A program made the translations under genes and the position numbers. Below are positions 8,945 through 17,489 of a stretch of 64,000 bases of DNA, in pieces; the first letter of the stretch is position 1, and the number at the start of each line of letters is the position of its first letter. A model generated the notes under the pieces. It was given only the letters and a program-made list of their open reading frames with translations, made no database searches and was not told where the DNA came from. Source of the DNA: Mayfieldus sp963772265 (GTDB lineage Bacteria > Actinomycetota > Thermoleophilia > Solirubrobacterales > 70-9); assembly GCA_963772265.1 (NCBI GenBank), contig CAVYWS010000002.1:124001-188000 (forward strand), in the 5' to 3' direction.

Positions 8945-10139
8945 TCGCCGCGCAAAGCCTGGCGGCGGACGGGAAGCCTCGCCCGCACCGTGGTGCCCTC
9001 GCCAAGCCTTGAGCTGACCGCGATCTCGCCCCCGAACAGCGCCGTGCGTTCCCGCATCCCGACCAGCCCGAACCCGGCTCCAGGGTCGCCGCGTTCGAAG
9101 CCACGGCCGTCGTCGCGCACCATGATCTCAATCCGCTGCCCCTCCTGGCGCACCCGCAGCTCCACGGATCGCGCCGCGGCGTGCTTGACGACGTTTCGCA
9201 GCGCCTCCTGGACCAGCCGGTAGATCGTGTTCTCGAGCTCGGGATCGAGGCGGGTGCTGGGATTGCCACTGGATCGCACCAGCTCGAAGCCGGTCACGAT
9301 ATCGATCTCGCTGCCGGCGGTCGTGCGATCGACCAGGGCCTCGATCGCGGCGACCAACCCGAGCTCGTCGAGGGCGGCTGGGCGCAGGTCGACGATTATG
9401 TCCTGCAACTGCTCGATCGTCCGCTCGACCCGGTCCGCGGCTCGCTCGATCAGGCCGCGCGAGCGACCCGACGTCGCCGCTCGCGAGGTTCGCGTCCAGC
9501 ATCACCTTGAGCGCCCCCAGCTCCTGCAGGGTCTCGTCGTGAAGCTCCTGCGCCCAGCGTCGGCGCTCCTGCTCGGCAGCCTCGATCGAGCGTCGCAGGT
9601 TCTCCGACTCGATCAGGCGGGCGTTGGCGATCGCCACGCCGGCCCACCCCGAGAGCATGACCGCCAGATCCTCGTCGCGCTCGTCGAAAGGGACACCGCC
9701 CTCCTTGTCGGTGAGATAGAGGTTTCCCAGGGCTCTGCTCGGATCAGGATCGGAACGCCGAGAAAGGTCTTCATCGGCGGATGCTCGGGAGGAAACCCGT
9801 AGGAGTGCGGATGGGGCTGACGTCGTCGAGCCGCAGCGGCTCGGGGTGGCGGATCAGCTCGCCCAGGACGCCCCGCCCGCGCGGCAGCGGTCCGATCTTG
9901 CGCCGCGTCTCGACGTCGATTCCGCCGGTCAGGAAGCGCTCCAGCTCCTGCCCTTCCTCGTCCAGGATCCCCAGAGCCGCGTAGCGGGCAGCGGTCAACT
10001 CCCGCGCCAGGTCGAGGACCTGATGCAGGACCTCTTCGAGATCGAGCTCGGAGACAAGCGTCTTGGCGACCTCAAGAAGCCGCCGAAGCTGCGTTTCGTC
10101 AACCGATCCGCCCCGTGTCTCCTCTTCGAGTTGAGCCAC
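8941..10139 (-). CDS. GAF-domain sensor histidine kinase (NarL-type partner), broken by three indels
   Basis: About 400 residues when frames are joined: an N-terminal helix, a GAF domain (from LRRLLEVAKTLV through PHSYGFPPEHPPM to NLYLTDKEGG), a HisKA_3 dimerisation domain with the phosphorylated His in RRWAQELHDETLQELG, and an ATPase domain with VRDDGRGF and GFGLVGMRER. The reading frame shifts near 9817 (a C run), near 9745 and near 9470 (a CG repeat). Each shift moves cleanly into conserved sequence, which favours sequencing errors over decay. It is convergent with the response regulator gene and shares its CTAG stop. Starts at GTG 10139 with TAGGCT 14 bases upstream. The GAF architecture resembles redox or gas sensors such as DosS, but no ligand can be named. 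Confidence 0.82.
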
Positions 10140-10309
10140 GGCTCGCGCCGCTAAGCCTACACCCGCACCCCACGCGGGTCCCAGGCGCCGGGCAGCGGCG
10201 CTACGGGGTTCCCACGGAGGCGATTTAGGGCCGCAGTGCCGATGACGCGGCGTCGAGCCTGAACCGTACGCTCGGTTCGACCGATAAGGACTGACCCACG
10301 AGGTGACCG

Positions 10310-11209
10310 ATGTACGACAAGATCATCGTTGGCTTTGACGACCGCGCCGAGGGAATGGACGCTCTGCACCTCGCGGCCCGCTTGCCCGTGGACTGGAGCG
10401 GAGCTGTTCGTCGCCTCGGTCTTTCCACCCCCGGCATCCGATCCCAAACGCCCACCAGGGCACGATCGAGGCGGACGCCGAGTTCATATTCGAGCGGGCG
10501 CGCAAGGCCACGGCCGGACTGGAGCTGGAGACCCGGGCGCTGCTCGGGACCTCGCCGCCGAAGGCGCTTCACGAGCTGGCCGAGGAGGAGGACGCCGATC
10601 TCGTCGTGCTCGGCTCCAGCCATCGCGGGATCCTGGGCCGGATCCAGCCCGGCAGCACCGCGAGCCGGCTCCTGCACGGCACTCCATGCGCGGTCGCGGT
10701 TGCGCCTCGCGGATACGCCCAGCGCCCCGATCGCGGGCCTGCGGCAGATCGCGGTCGGCTATGACGGCGAGGCCGAATCCCGCGTGGCGCTTCGCGCCGC
10801 CGAAGGGCTCGCCGAGGCGAGGGGGCGATGCTACGGCTGCTGGCGGTTGCCGAGCCGCCGCCGCTTGGATCCGGCTACGCGATCACCGTCGCCGACATTG
10901 CCGGGCGAGCTCCAGGAACGGCTCAACGAAGGCGTCGCCAAGGTCAGCCGCGGCATCGACGCCGCCGGAGAGATGCTTCGGGGCGAAGCCGGACCAGCCC
11001 TCGTCGCCTGGGCGGCGGAGTCGGACGTCGATCTGATCGTCGTCGGTTCGCGCGGATACGGCCCGGTCGCCAGGGTCCTGCTGGGCAGCGTCGCGGCGAA
11101 GCTGATGCGCGAGGCCCCGTGCCCCGTGCTCGTGGTTCCGCGGCCCGCCGGCGTCGAGGACCTTGCGGCCGCCAGCGCCGGGGGGCCGGCCCGGGAGGCC
11201 GTCGGATGA
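10310..11209 (+). pseudogene. Tandem universal stress protein (two UspA domains), several frameshifts
   Basis: Two consecutive UspA domains can be read, but only by changing frame about four times (near 10400, 10440, 10730 and 10835). Domain 1 begins MYDKIIVGFDD and ends with LVVLGSSHRGILGRI; domain 2 begins QIAVGYDGEAESRVALRAA and ends with VVGSRGYGPVARVLLGSVA then PCPVLVVPRP. Both nucleotide-binding signatures (G-2x-G-9x-G) survive, so the lesions probably include sequencing errors; true decay cannot be excluded with this many. ATG at 10310 has GAGGTGA upstream. The terminal ATGA overlaps the start of the SQR-like flavoprotein, so the two form an operon. Confidence 0.72.
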
Positions 11210-12470
11210 CCGGTGGGTCCGCGGCCCGGGTTCTCGTCCTCGGCGGAGGCTTCGGCGGGCTGGAGGCGGCATTCGATCTGCGGATGCTCGCCGGCGACAG
11301 GGCGAAGATCACCCTGGTCTCCGACCAGGACCATTTCCTCTTCAAGCCGAACTCGATCTATGTCCCGTTCGGGCTCGATCCCGCCCGGCTGCGGGTGCCG
11401 CTGGCGAAGCCGACCAAGCGGCGCGACATTCACCTCGTCGAGGCCCACGCGCACGAGATCGACACCGACGCCCGACGGGTGAGCGTCGACGGGCAGTCGC
11501 TGCCCTATGACCACCTGATCGTCGCCACCGGCTCCGGAATCCGCGCCGAGGAGGTCCCGGGCCTGGCCGAATATGCGATCAGCACCTGGACCCCGAACGA
11601 CATGCTGCGCCTGCGGCTGGCCTTCGCCGGTCTCTCGACGCCGCGCACCAGGGAAAGCATCGGCGCGTGCTGTTCCTGATTCCGCCCAACAACAAGTGCG
11701 CCGGGCCGCTCTACGAGATCGTCCTGATGCTGGAGACCTGGCTGCGCCGTCACGACGCCCGCGAGGGCACCGAGATCGCCTGGTCGACCTATGAGCACAG
11801 CTACATCCAGGCTTTCGGACCCCGCCTGCACGAAGTCGTGGAGGACGAATTCGAGCAACGCGGCATCGAGGGCCACAACGACTACGCGGTCGACCGGGTC
11901 GACCCCCACGAGGTGGTCTACACGAACGGAGAGCGGCTCGGCTACGACGTGCTGGTCGCCTTCCCGCCCTACATAGCCTCGACCCCGTTCGCGGGCCTTC
12001 CCTCCGATGACCGCGGCTTCCTCGCCACCGAGCTGGAGACCCGCAGGGTGGTCGGCCACCCCGACGTCTATGCGGTCGGCGACGCCGGCGACTTCCCGGT
12101 CAAGCAGGCCTTCCTCGCCTTCCTGCAGGCCGACGCGGCGGCGGCGGCGATCGCCGCCGAGATCCTCGGCACCGAGCCCGCGGTCAGCTTCGATCCGGTC
12201 AGCATGTGCGTCATGGAGCAGTTCGACAAGGCGACCTTCGCCCAGGTCCCGCTGCGTCTGACCGGCGACCCGCAGGCGCCGGTCGAGGTTCGGCCCGACG
12301 CCAACGGCGACTACCGGGTCGGCTCGTCCGTGGCCTGGCGGGCGGGCAAGAAGATGCTCGGCTTCTCGGTCCCTTGGCGGTTCCGCAACGGCCTGCCGTT
12401 CCATGCCGGCCTCTTCTGGCGCGGCATGGACACCGGGCTGCGGGCGATGTCCGGCGTGCTCGCCAAGTAG
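11206..12470 (+). CDS. SQR-like FAD/NAD(P) oxidoreductase, one frameshift
   Basis: Member of the sulfide:quinone reductase / type II NADH dehydrogenase group, membrane-associated flavoproteins that pass electrons to quinone. Residues 8-18 carry VLVLGGGFGGLE, the FAD-binding motif; the second half has NNKCAGPLYE, where the Cys corresponds to a conserved SQR cysteine, and AVGDAGDFPVKQ, the flavin-contacting C-terminal motif. The reading frame shifts by one base near 11655 between STPRTRESIG and VLFLIPPNNK; otherwise the gene is continuous to 12470. ATG overlaps the stop of the tandem stress protein. Substrate is not certain because only one redox Cys is clear. Confidence 0.75.
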
Positions 12471-12553
12471 TCGACCGGCGCCGCGGCCACCTCGCGTGAC
12501 GATGCCGGCCTGCGGGAGGATTGGAAGCTCAAGGGCCGGCCCGACCCGGCGCC

Positions 12554-12928
12554 TCAGGCGGAGCGCTCGCGCACGACGCGCGCGACATCGAGGCGTTTGA
12601 CGGCTCGCAGCCCGGGCAGCTGCGAGAGCAGCGCGACGACCAGGATCGCGACCGATGAGAGCACGAAGGTCGAGCCGCGCGCGTCGACCTCGAAGCTGAA
12701 CCAGTCGTAGGAGAACTGCTGCATGAAGAAGCGCGCCAGCTCGTACCCGATCAGCAGTCCGGGGGCGATCCCGGGAAGAGCCTCAACTCGCGCCGCGCCG
12801 GAGCCGTACGTCTTGCGCAGGTCCTCGAGCACCACGGCTGGCTCACTTGTCTCCGGGGTCGGATGATGCGCGGTCGAGACCGGCGGGGTGGACCCGCCCA
12901 CCTCGGATTCAGAGCTGCTGCCCGCCAT
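12554..12928 (-). pseudogene. Deletion remnant joining an ABC ATPase N terminus to an FtsX/MacB-type permease C terminus
   Basis: The 124-residue reading frame starts like a LolD/MacB ATPase (VVLEDLRKTYGSGAARVEAL). Instead of reaching the Walker A motif it passes directly into the last 75 residues of an FtsX-like permease: a membrane segment at GLLIGYELARFF, a second at FVLSSVAILVVALL, then the usual tail LPGLRAVKRLDVARVV. I infer an internal deletion that removed most of an ATPase-permease pair. The product could not bind ATP and is unlikely to transport. It lies just downstream of a universal stress protein gene on the same strand. Confidence 0.6.
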
Positions 12929-12945
12929 CGCTCGCAGGCCGCGAT

Positions 12946-13362
12946 TCAAGCCTGAGGGTGAACCACGAGCACGTCGCAAGGCGATTTGTTGACAACGCCG
13001 CTGGAGACGCGGCCGAGCACGGCCTCCGGCAATATCGCGCGCCCGCGGGAGCCGACGATGATCAGGTCGGCGCCGACGTCCTCCGCCGCACGGACTATCC
13101 CCTCGACGGGGTCTCCGCGGACGACCCTGGTGACGGTCGAGACCTCCTCGACATGGTCGGCCGCCTCGTCGAGGGTGTGATGGGCGCTCGACTCGGCGCT
13201 CGGATCGCCCTCGACCACGCCCTGATCCGCTCGCTCGAGGTGCCCGGTCGCCTCGACCAGATGGACCGTGCCACCGGAGCTGTCGGCCATCGCCACCGCG
13301 GAGCGAAGAGCCGCGCGGGCTCCATCGCTGCCGTCGTAGGCGACGAGGATGTTTCGGTACAC
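12946..13362 (-). CDS. Universal stress protein, single UspA domain
   Basis: 138 residues, the standard single-domain length. Opens MYRNILVAYDGSDGARAAL and ends with the nucleotide-binding signature VGSRGRAILPEAVLGRVSSG then SPCDVLVVHP, so it is probably an ATP-binding type. USP proteins act in stress or dormancy survival; the specific role is unknown. GTG start at 13362 with no Shine-Dalgarno; TAGGTT sits 6 bases upstream, consistent with a leaderless transcript. Divergent from the flavoprotein at 13450, sharing a short intergenic region that contains an inverted repeat. Confidence 0.88.
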   Translation of the reverse strand: MYRNILVAYDGSDGARAALRSAVAMADSSGGTVHLVEATGHLERADQGVVEGDPSAESSAHHTLDEAADHVEEVSTVTRVVRGDPVEGIVRAAEDVGADLIIVGSRGRAILPEAVLGRVSSGVVNKSPCDVLVVHPQA

Positions 13363-13368
13363 GTGGAA

Positions 13369-13374
13369 AACCTA
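13369..13374 (-). promoter_or_regulatory. Probable -10 element (TAGGTT) of the stress protein gene
   Basis: TAGGTT fits the actinobacterial TANNNT -10 and ends 6 bases before the GTG start at 13362, which would place transcription start at the start codon. No ribosome-binding site is present. Confidence 0.45.
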
Positions 13375-13428
13375 GCTCAGCCCGGGCCGCGGCTTGCTCG
13401 CGGTGCGGACCGACATCGGTTGAGCTAG
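13372..13428. promoter_or_regulatory. Inverted repeat between divergent stress protein and flavoprotein genes
   Basis: CTAGCTCA (13372-13379) is mirrored by TGAGCTAG (13421-13428), 41 bases apart. The left arm overlaps the probable -10 of the minus-strand gene. The geometry, 8-base arms with a 41-base spacer, is the same as in the region at 3595-3651. It may be paired operators or simply symmetrical promoters. Confidence 0.35.
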
Positions 13429-13449
13429 CGTAGGTCGGGGGCCATTGAG

Positions 13450-14688
13450 GTGAATGAAGAGCCATCCAGTCAGCAGGCGCAGGTCCTGATCGCCGGCGGC
13501 GGAATCGCCGGGCTGGAAGCGCTGATGGCGATCCGCGATCAGGCAGGGGCTCGAGCTCAGATCACCCTGCTCGCCCCGGACCCCGACTTCGTCTACAAGC
13601 CGCTGATCGTCGCCGAGCCGTTTTCCTCGCAACCGGCCGAGCAGCACGCGCTGGCGCCGATCGCCGAGGAGTTCGAATCGCGCTTCGTCCAGAAGGGCCT
13701 CGCCGCGGTGAACGCGGGCGAGCACACGGTCGAGCTCAGCGACGGCTCGGCGCTCGACTACGACAAGCTTGTGATCTGTGTCGGCGCGCGCCCGCGCCGG
13801 GCATTTTCAGAAGTGACGCCGCTGCGCACCGACGGCGCCGTGATCCCGATCGACTCGCTGCTGCGCGAGGCGGAGTCGAGCGACCCCGGGGTGATCGCGT
13901 TCGTGATCCCACCCGGTCCAAGCTGGCCGCTGCCGGTCTATGAGCTGGCGCTGATGGCGCAGAGACGGATCCGCGAGCTCGGCATACGGGACGTCAAATG
14001 CATGATCGTGACGCCCGAACAGAGTCCTTTGATCGTCTTCGGGCGCGCCGCGAGCGATGAGGTGAGCTCGCTGCTGGCGGCGCGCCAGATCGATGTTCGC
14101 ACCGGAGCCCGGGTCAAGGACGTGGTCGACGGCAAGCTGGTGATAGCCCCCGATGACGAACGGATCGAAGTCGGTCAGTTGGTCTCGCTGCCGCTGCTCG
14201 AGGGCCCCAACCTCAGCGGCGTACCCGCGGATGAGGGCGGATTCATCCCGATCGATGATCACGCCAGGGTGCGGGGCCTGGACGACGTCTACGCCGCCGG
14301 CGACGGAACGAACTTCCCGATCAAGCACGGTGGAATCGGCACTCAGGAGGCAGACGCCGCCGCGCAGCACATTGCAGCGAGCCTGGGCGCCGAAGTCGAC
14401 GCACAGCCGTTTCGACCAGTGATCCGCGGAAAGCTGCTGACCGGGGACGAATCCCTGCACATGCAGCACGATGTCTCCGGCGGCGGTGGCGAGGGAACCG
14501 CAGGCCCGGACTACCTCTGGTGGCCGCCGCGCAAGGTGGCGGGTCGATACCTGTCCGCCTGGCTGAGCCACCGGGGCACCGGGGCCGAGAGCGAGCCGCC
14601 GACCCGCTCGATCGACGTCGAGGTGGCCCTTCCAAAGGAGTGGCACGAGAACCCGATGGCCCTCGATCCGTACGGCCCCCTCCCCTGA
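13450..14688 (+). CDS. FAD-dependent NAD(P)/quinone-type oxidoreductase
   Basis: 412 residues, intact. The FAD motif VLIAGGGIAGLEAL lies near residues 12-25, a second dinucleotide-binding region follows DVKCMIVTPEQSP, and VYAAGDGTNFPIKHGG is the C-terminal flavin-contact motif. It belongs to the same broad group as the SQR-like protein at 11206 but lacks the SQR cysteine motif, so it may be an NDH-2-like or uncharacterised dehydrogenase. GTG start at 13450; a GGGGG run about 10 bases upstream is the only candidate ribosome-binding site. Clusters with stress proteins and the GAF kinase. Confidence 0.8.
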   Translation: MNEEPSSQQAQVLIAGGGIAGLEALMAIRDQAGARAQITLLAPDPDFVYKPLIVAEPFSSQPAEQHALAPIAEEFESRFVQKGLAAVNAGEHTVELSDGSALDYDKLVICVGARPRRAFSEVTPLRTDGAVIPIDSLLREAESSDPGVIAFVIPPGPSWPLPVYELALMAQRRIRELGIRDVKCMIVTPEQSPLIVFGRAASDEVSSLLAARQIDVRTGARVKDVVDGKLVIAPDDERIEVGQLVSLPLLEGPNLSGVPADEGGFIPIDDHARVRGLDDVYAAGDGTNFPIKHGGIGTQEADAAAQHIAASLGAEVDAQPFRPVIRGKLLTGDESLHMQHDVSGGGGEGTAGPDYLWWPPRKVAGRYLSAWLSHRGTGAESEPPTRSIDVEVALPKEWHENPMALDPYGPLP

Positions 14689-14714
14689 GCCCGGGGCTGA
14701 GGCAGGGCCGGCCT

Positions 14715-15062
14715 TCAGGTCTCGAGCTCTACCTCCACCGTCACCCCGCCTGCCGCGTCGCGGTGAACCTCGGCGCGGCCCCGGTGATCCTCGCCCCTGA
14801 GCCGGAGCCGAACTTCGCCGCCGTCGATCAGGTTTCGCCACCAGACCTTTCGCTCCGGCCAGCCGACCACGATCGTCACCTTGTCCGCCTCGCGCCGGTA
14901 GCCGACGGGAAAGGTCCGGCTGCGGCCGCTGTGGCGGCCGACGACGGTGATCAGCGCCAGCCTGGCGCTGAGGAGGGGATGGAGCGGCGAGCGCAGCATG
15001 GCTCGCAGGATCGGGTTGACGGTGTGGTTCCAGACCGCGAACCGTGCGTGCCCAGCCGGCAT
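14715..15062 (-). CDS. Deazaflavin (F420)-dependent nitroreductase family protein
   Basis: 115 residues from the ATG at 15062. The pattern LITVVGRHSGRSRTFPVGY, then VGWPERKVWWRNLIDGG, and the following RLRGEDHRGRAEV are characteristic of the Ddn/DUF385 split-barrel family that binds cofactor F420 in actinobacteria. Physiological substrate is unknown; known members reduce quinones or nitro compounds. The upstream part of the open frame overlaps the lipoprotein gene on the other strand and is not conserved, hence the chosen start. TACGGT 7 bases upstream suggests a leaderless transcript. Confidence 0.78.
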   Translation of the reverse strand: MPAGHARFAVWNHTVNPILRAMLRSPLHPLLSARLALITVVGRHSGRSRTFPVGYRREADKVTIVVGWPERKVWWRNLIDGGEVRLRLRGEDHRGRAEVHRDAAGGVTVEVELET

Positions 15063-15069
15063 CGATGCA

Positions 15070-15075
15070 ACCGTA
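15070..15075 (-). promoter_or_regulatory. Probable -10 element (TACGGT) of the nitroreductase-family gene
   Basis: TACGGT ends 7 bases before the ATG at 15062 and no Shine-Dalgarno is visible. This fits the leaderless pattern seen repeatedly in the window. Confidence 0.4.
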
Positions 15076-15114
15076 CAGTCGCCTGCCGCCTGCGGGTGGG
15101 CAATCATTGAGGAG

Positions 15115-15399
15115 ATGAAGCCGACGATGAAGATGAGCGCGGCGATTTCCGTCCTGCTGATCGCAGCCGTCCTGGTCGCCTGCGGATCCGACAGCGAGAG
15201 CTCCTCGAGAGCCCCGGCCCAGGAGGGGGCGTCGAAGACGACGACGGTCACCTCGACCGTTCAGCCGTCGACCGCCAGCCAGACCCCGACCGCGCCCGAG
15301 AGCGCAACCGAGACCTCCGGCGGCAACGCGCCCGATTCCGGGATCAGCGGCCGGCCCGGCGGGCCTGGCGACGACGCCGGCTCCGGCGGCGGCTACTAG
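15115..15399 (+). CDS. Small secreted lipoprotein, Ser/Thr/Gly-rich
   Basis: 94 residues. MKPTMKMSAAISVLLIAAVLVAC is a lipoprotein signal peptide in outline: basic start, hydrophobic core at about 8-20, and a lipobox-like LVAC at 20-23. The remainder is low-complexity Ser, Thr, Pro, Ala and Gly, ending GSGGGY, as expected for an extracytoplasmic spacer. No enzymatic domain is recognisable. ATG at 15115 follows GAGGAG immediately; ATG at 15127 gives better spacing and is an alternative. Convergent with nadA. Confidence 0.65.
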   Translation: MKPTMKMSAAISVLLIAAVLVACGSDSESSSRAPAQEGASKTTTVTSTVQPSTASQTPTAPESATETSGGNAPDSGISGRPGGPGDDAGSGGGY

Positions 15400-15427
15400 C
15401 CGAGCAGCGTGTCGCGGCCAGCAGGGC

Positions 15428-16459
15428 CTAGCCGATCGCGACCATGCGCTCGATCGGCACCCGGGCGCGTTCGGCGACCTGCACCGGCACGCTGACCTCG
15501 AACTTCAGATCGCGCAGCGAGTCGCGCAGCTTCGGCAGGGTGATCATCTTCATGTACTTGCAGAATGCCATCCGGTTGGCCTCGACCAGATTGGCCCGGG
15601 GTGCCGCCTGCTGCAGCGGGTAGAGCATCCCGTTCTCGGTCGCGACGATGTAGCTGCCGTCGGGGTGCTGCTCGACGTGCTTGAGCATCCCCGAGGTGGA
15701 GAGCATGTGGACGCCCTCGGAATCGACGTCGCCGGCGGCGACGTACTCCATCGCCTGGGTCGAGCAGCCGCACTCCGGGTGGATCAGGAACTCTGCCTGC
15801 GGGTGCTCGGCCCGGGTACGCTGGATGTCGTCGGGACGGATCCCGGCATGGACGTGGCACTCTCCGTCCCAGACGTGGAAGCGCGCCCGCCGCTCGGGAT
15901 CGTCCCGCAGGCCGGTCTCGCGCTCGACGAATGCTCCGAGCCACATGTCGGGGCCGAAGAGGATCTCCGCGTCGGCCCCGTGCTCGCGCCAGATGTGCTC
16001 GACCACCTGCACCGCGTTCGACGAGGTGCAGCAGTAGTCGGTCTCCGCCTTGACCTCGGCCGAGGTGTTGACGTACATGACAACGATCGCGGCCGGGTGC
16101 TTCGCCTTCCAGGCGCGCAGCTGGTCGGCGTCGATCGAGTCGGCAAGCGAGCAACCGGCCCCGAGGTCGGGGATCAGCACGGTCTTTTGCGGTGAGAGGA
16201 CCGAGGCGGTCTCGGCCATGAAGTGGACGCCGCAGAAGGCGATCACCTCGGCGCCGGTCGAGGCGGCCTGTCGCGAGAGGCCGAGCGAGTCGCCGGTGAA
16301 GTCGGCGACGTCCTGAAGCTCGGGGAGTTGGTAATTGTGGGCGAGGATCACCGCGTCGCGCTCGGCGGCCAGCGCGCGTACCTCCTCGCTCAGCTCCCCA
16401 ACCTGCTCGGGTGTGAGCTCGGATAGGCCCGTCGGTTGAAGCGTTGGCAGAACCTGCAT
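15428..16459 (-). CDS. nadA: Quinolinate synthase
   Basis: Condenses iminoaspartate with dihydroxyacetone phosphate to quinolinate using a [4Fe-4S] cluster, in de novo NAD synthesis. 343 residues, usual length. AHNYQLPELQDVADFTGDSL, then LGAGCSLAD, HPECGCSTQA and AFCKYMK supply the three cluster cysteines; NTSAEVKAETDYCCTSSNA is also typical. ATG at 16459 has GAGGAAG upstream. nadC lies 1.6 kb further along on the same strand, separated by mutM on the opposite strand and a SnoaL-like gene; no nadB is visible, so the aspartate-oxidising step must be encoded elsewhere. Confidence 0.94.
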   Translation of the reverse strand: MQVLPTLQPTGLSELTPEQVGELSEEVRALAAERDAVILAHNYQLPELQDVADFTGDSLGLSRQAASTGAEVIAFCGVHFMAETASVLSPQKTVLIPDLGAGCSLADSIDADQLRAWKAKHPAAIVVMYVNTSAEVKAETDYCCTSSNAVQVVEHIWREHGADAEILFGPDMWLGAFVERETGLRDDPERRARFHVWDGECHVHAGIRPDDIQRTRAEHPQAEFLIHPECGCSTQAMEYVAAGDVDSEGVHMLSTSGMLKHVEQHPDGSYIVATENGMLYPLQQAAPRANLVEANRMAFCKYMKMITLPKLRDSLRDLKFEVSVPVQVAERARVPIERMVAIG

Positions 16460-16577
16460 CGAGGCTTCCTCTTTCGGACTTCCTATGTTCCCTGGCCCGG
16501 CGCGCTACCTGTGTGCGCGCCTCGAACCGTGGGAATGAACTGGGCCAAAGTCTAGCGGGCCGTGGGAGTCGCCCGTC

Positions 16578-16583
16578 TAGGCT
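16578..16583 (+). promoter_or_regulatory. Probable -10 element (TAGGCT) of mutM
   Basis: TAGGCT ends 6 bases before the ATG at 16590 with no ribosome-binding site, indicating a leaderless transcript. Confidence 0.45.
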
Positions 16584-16589
16584 TCGGCC

Positions 16590-17489
16590 ATGCCCGAGCT
16601 GCCCGAGGTCGAGATCACCGCGCGTCGCCTGTCGCGCGCGCTGGAGGGCGCCGAAGTCGAGTCGGCGCTGGCCCCAGGGATGGTGGCGATGAAGACGTTC
16701 GAGCCGCCGCTCGAGGAACTGGCGGGGCGGAAGATCAGCGGCGTTCGGCGGATCGGCAAGATGCCCGTGGTCGCATTTTCCTCAAACCCCACCAGCCAGT
16801 CGCACCAAACAAGTTCGGCGCGTGACACAACGGGCGAGCTGGCGCTGCTCGTACATCTGATGTCGGCCGGCCGGCTGCAGGTGTTCGAGAAGCCCGCGTC
16901 CGCCCGCGACCGCGCCTCGCGGGTGCTGATCCGGATCGCCGACGGCCGTGAGCTGCGACTGCGCGAGTTCGGGAGCCGCCAGCGCGCCTGGGCGAAGCTG
17001 CTTCGGTCCGGTGAGGTCGGGGACGACGAGATGGTCGCCACTCTCGGCCCCGAAGCCTGGCCGGCGCCGGCGCTCGACGAGTTCGCGGAGCTGATCGACC
17101 AGCCGCGCCACCTGCATCCCCTGCTGCGCGACCAGCGCACGATCGCCGGCATCGGGCGCTCCTGGGTCGACGAGATCCTCTGGGAGGCGCGCCTATCCCC
17201 CTTCAAGCAGGGGTCGGAGCTGCTCGAGACCGAGGTCGAGAGCCTGCATCGGGCGCTCGGCGTCCTGGCTCGGGCCCTGGACCACTACGAAGAGGTGATC
17301 GGCGAGACCGTCCCCGACAAGATGCCGATGCCGCTGCAGGTCCACCGCCGTGAGGGCGAGCCGTGCCCGCGCTGCGGGGCGACGATCGCCGCCGTCTACT
17401 TCAAGGAGCACCAGGCCAACTACTGCCCGCAGGAGCAGACCGGCGGGCGGGTGCTGAAGGACCGGCGACTTTCGAAGCTGCTGAAGTAG
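16590..17489 (+). CDS. mutM: Formamidopyrimidine-DNA glycosylase (Fpg/MutM or Nei family), atypical zinc finger
   Basis: Excises oxidised bases and cleaves the abasic site. MPELPEVE gives the catalytic Pro2 and Glu3; RIGKMPVV holds the conserved beta-clamp Lys; VHLMSAGRL and the helix-two-turn-helix region around RDQRTIAGIGRSWVDEI follow. The C-terminal zinc finger begins CPRCGAT but its second half is YCPQEQ, so the fourth Cys of the usual CxxC...CxxC is replaced by Glu. There is also a roughly 15-residue polar insertion after VVAFSS. 299 residues. Ends exactly where the convergent SnoaL-like gene ends (17489/17490). Confidence 0.9.
   Translation: MPELPEVEITARRLSRALEGAEVESALAPGMVAMKTFEPPLEELAGRKISGVRRIGKMPVVAFSSNPTSQSHQTSSARDTTGELALLVHLMSAGRLQVFEKPASARDRASRVLIRIADGRELRLREFGSRQRAWAKLLRSGEVGDDEMVATLGPEAWPAPALDEFAELIDQPRHLHPLLRDQRTIAGIGRSWVDEILWEARLSPFKQGSELLETEVESLHRALGVLARALDHYEEVIGETVPDKMPMPLQVHRREGEPCPRCGATIAAVYFKEHQANYCPQEQTGGRVLKDRRLSKLLK

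Noticed and set aside
12860..12960. Possible tRNA-like sequence in the stretch encoding GGSTPPVST
   Set aside because: No TTC-type T loop, no 7-base acceptor pairing and no sound anticodon stem could be formed.
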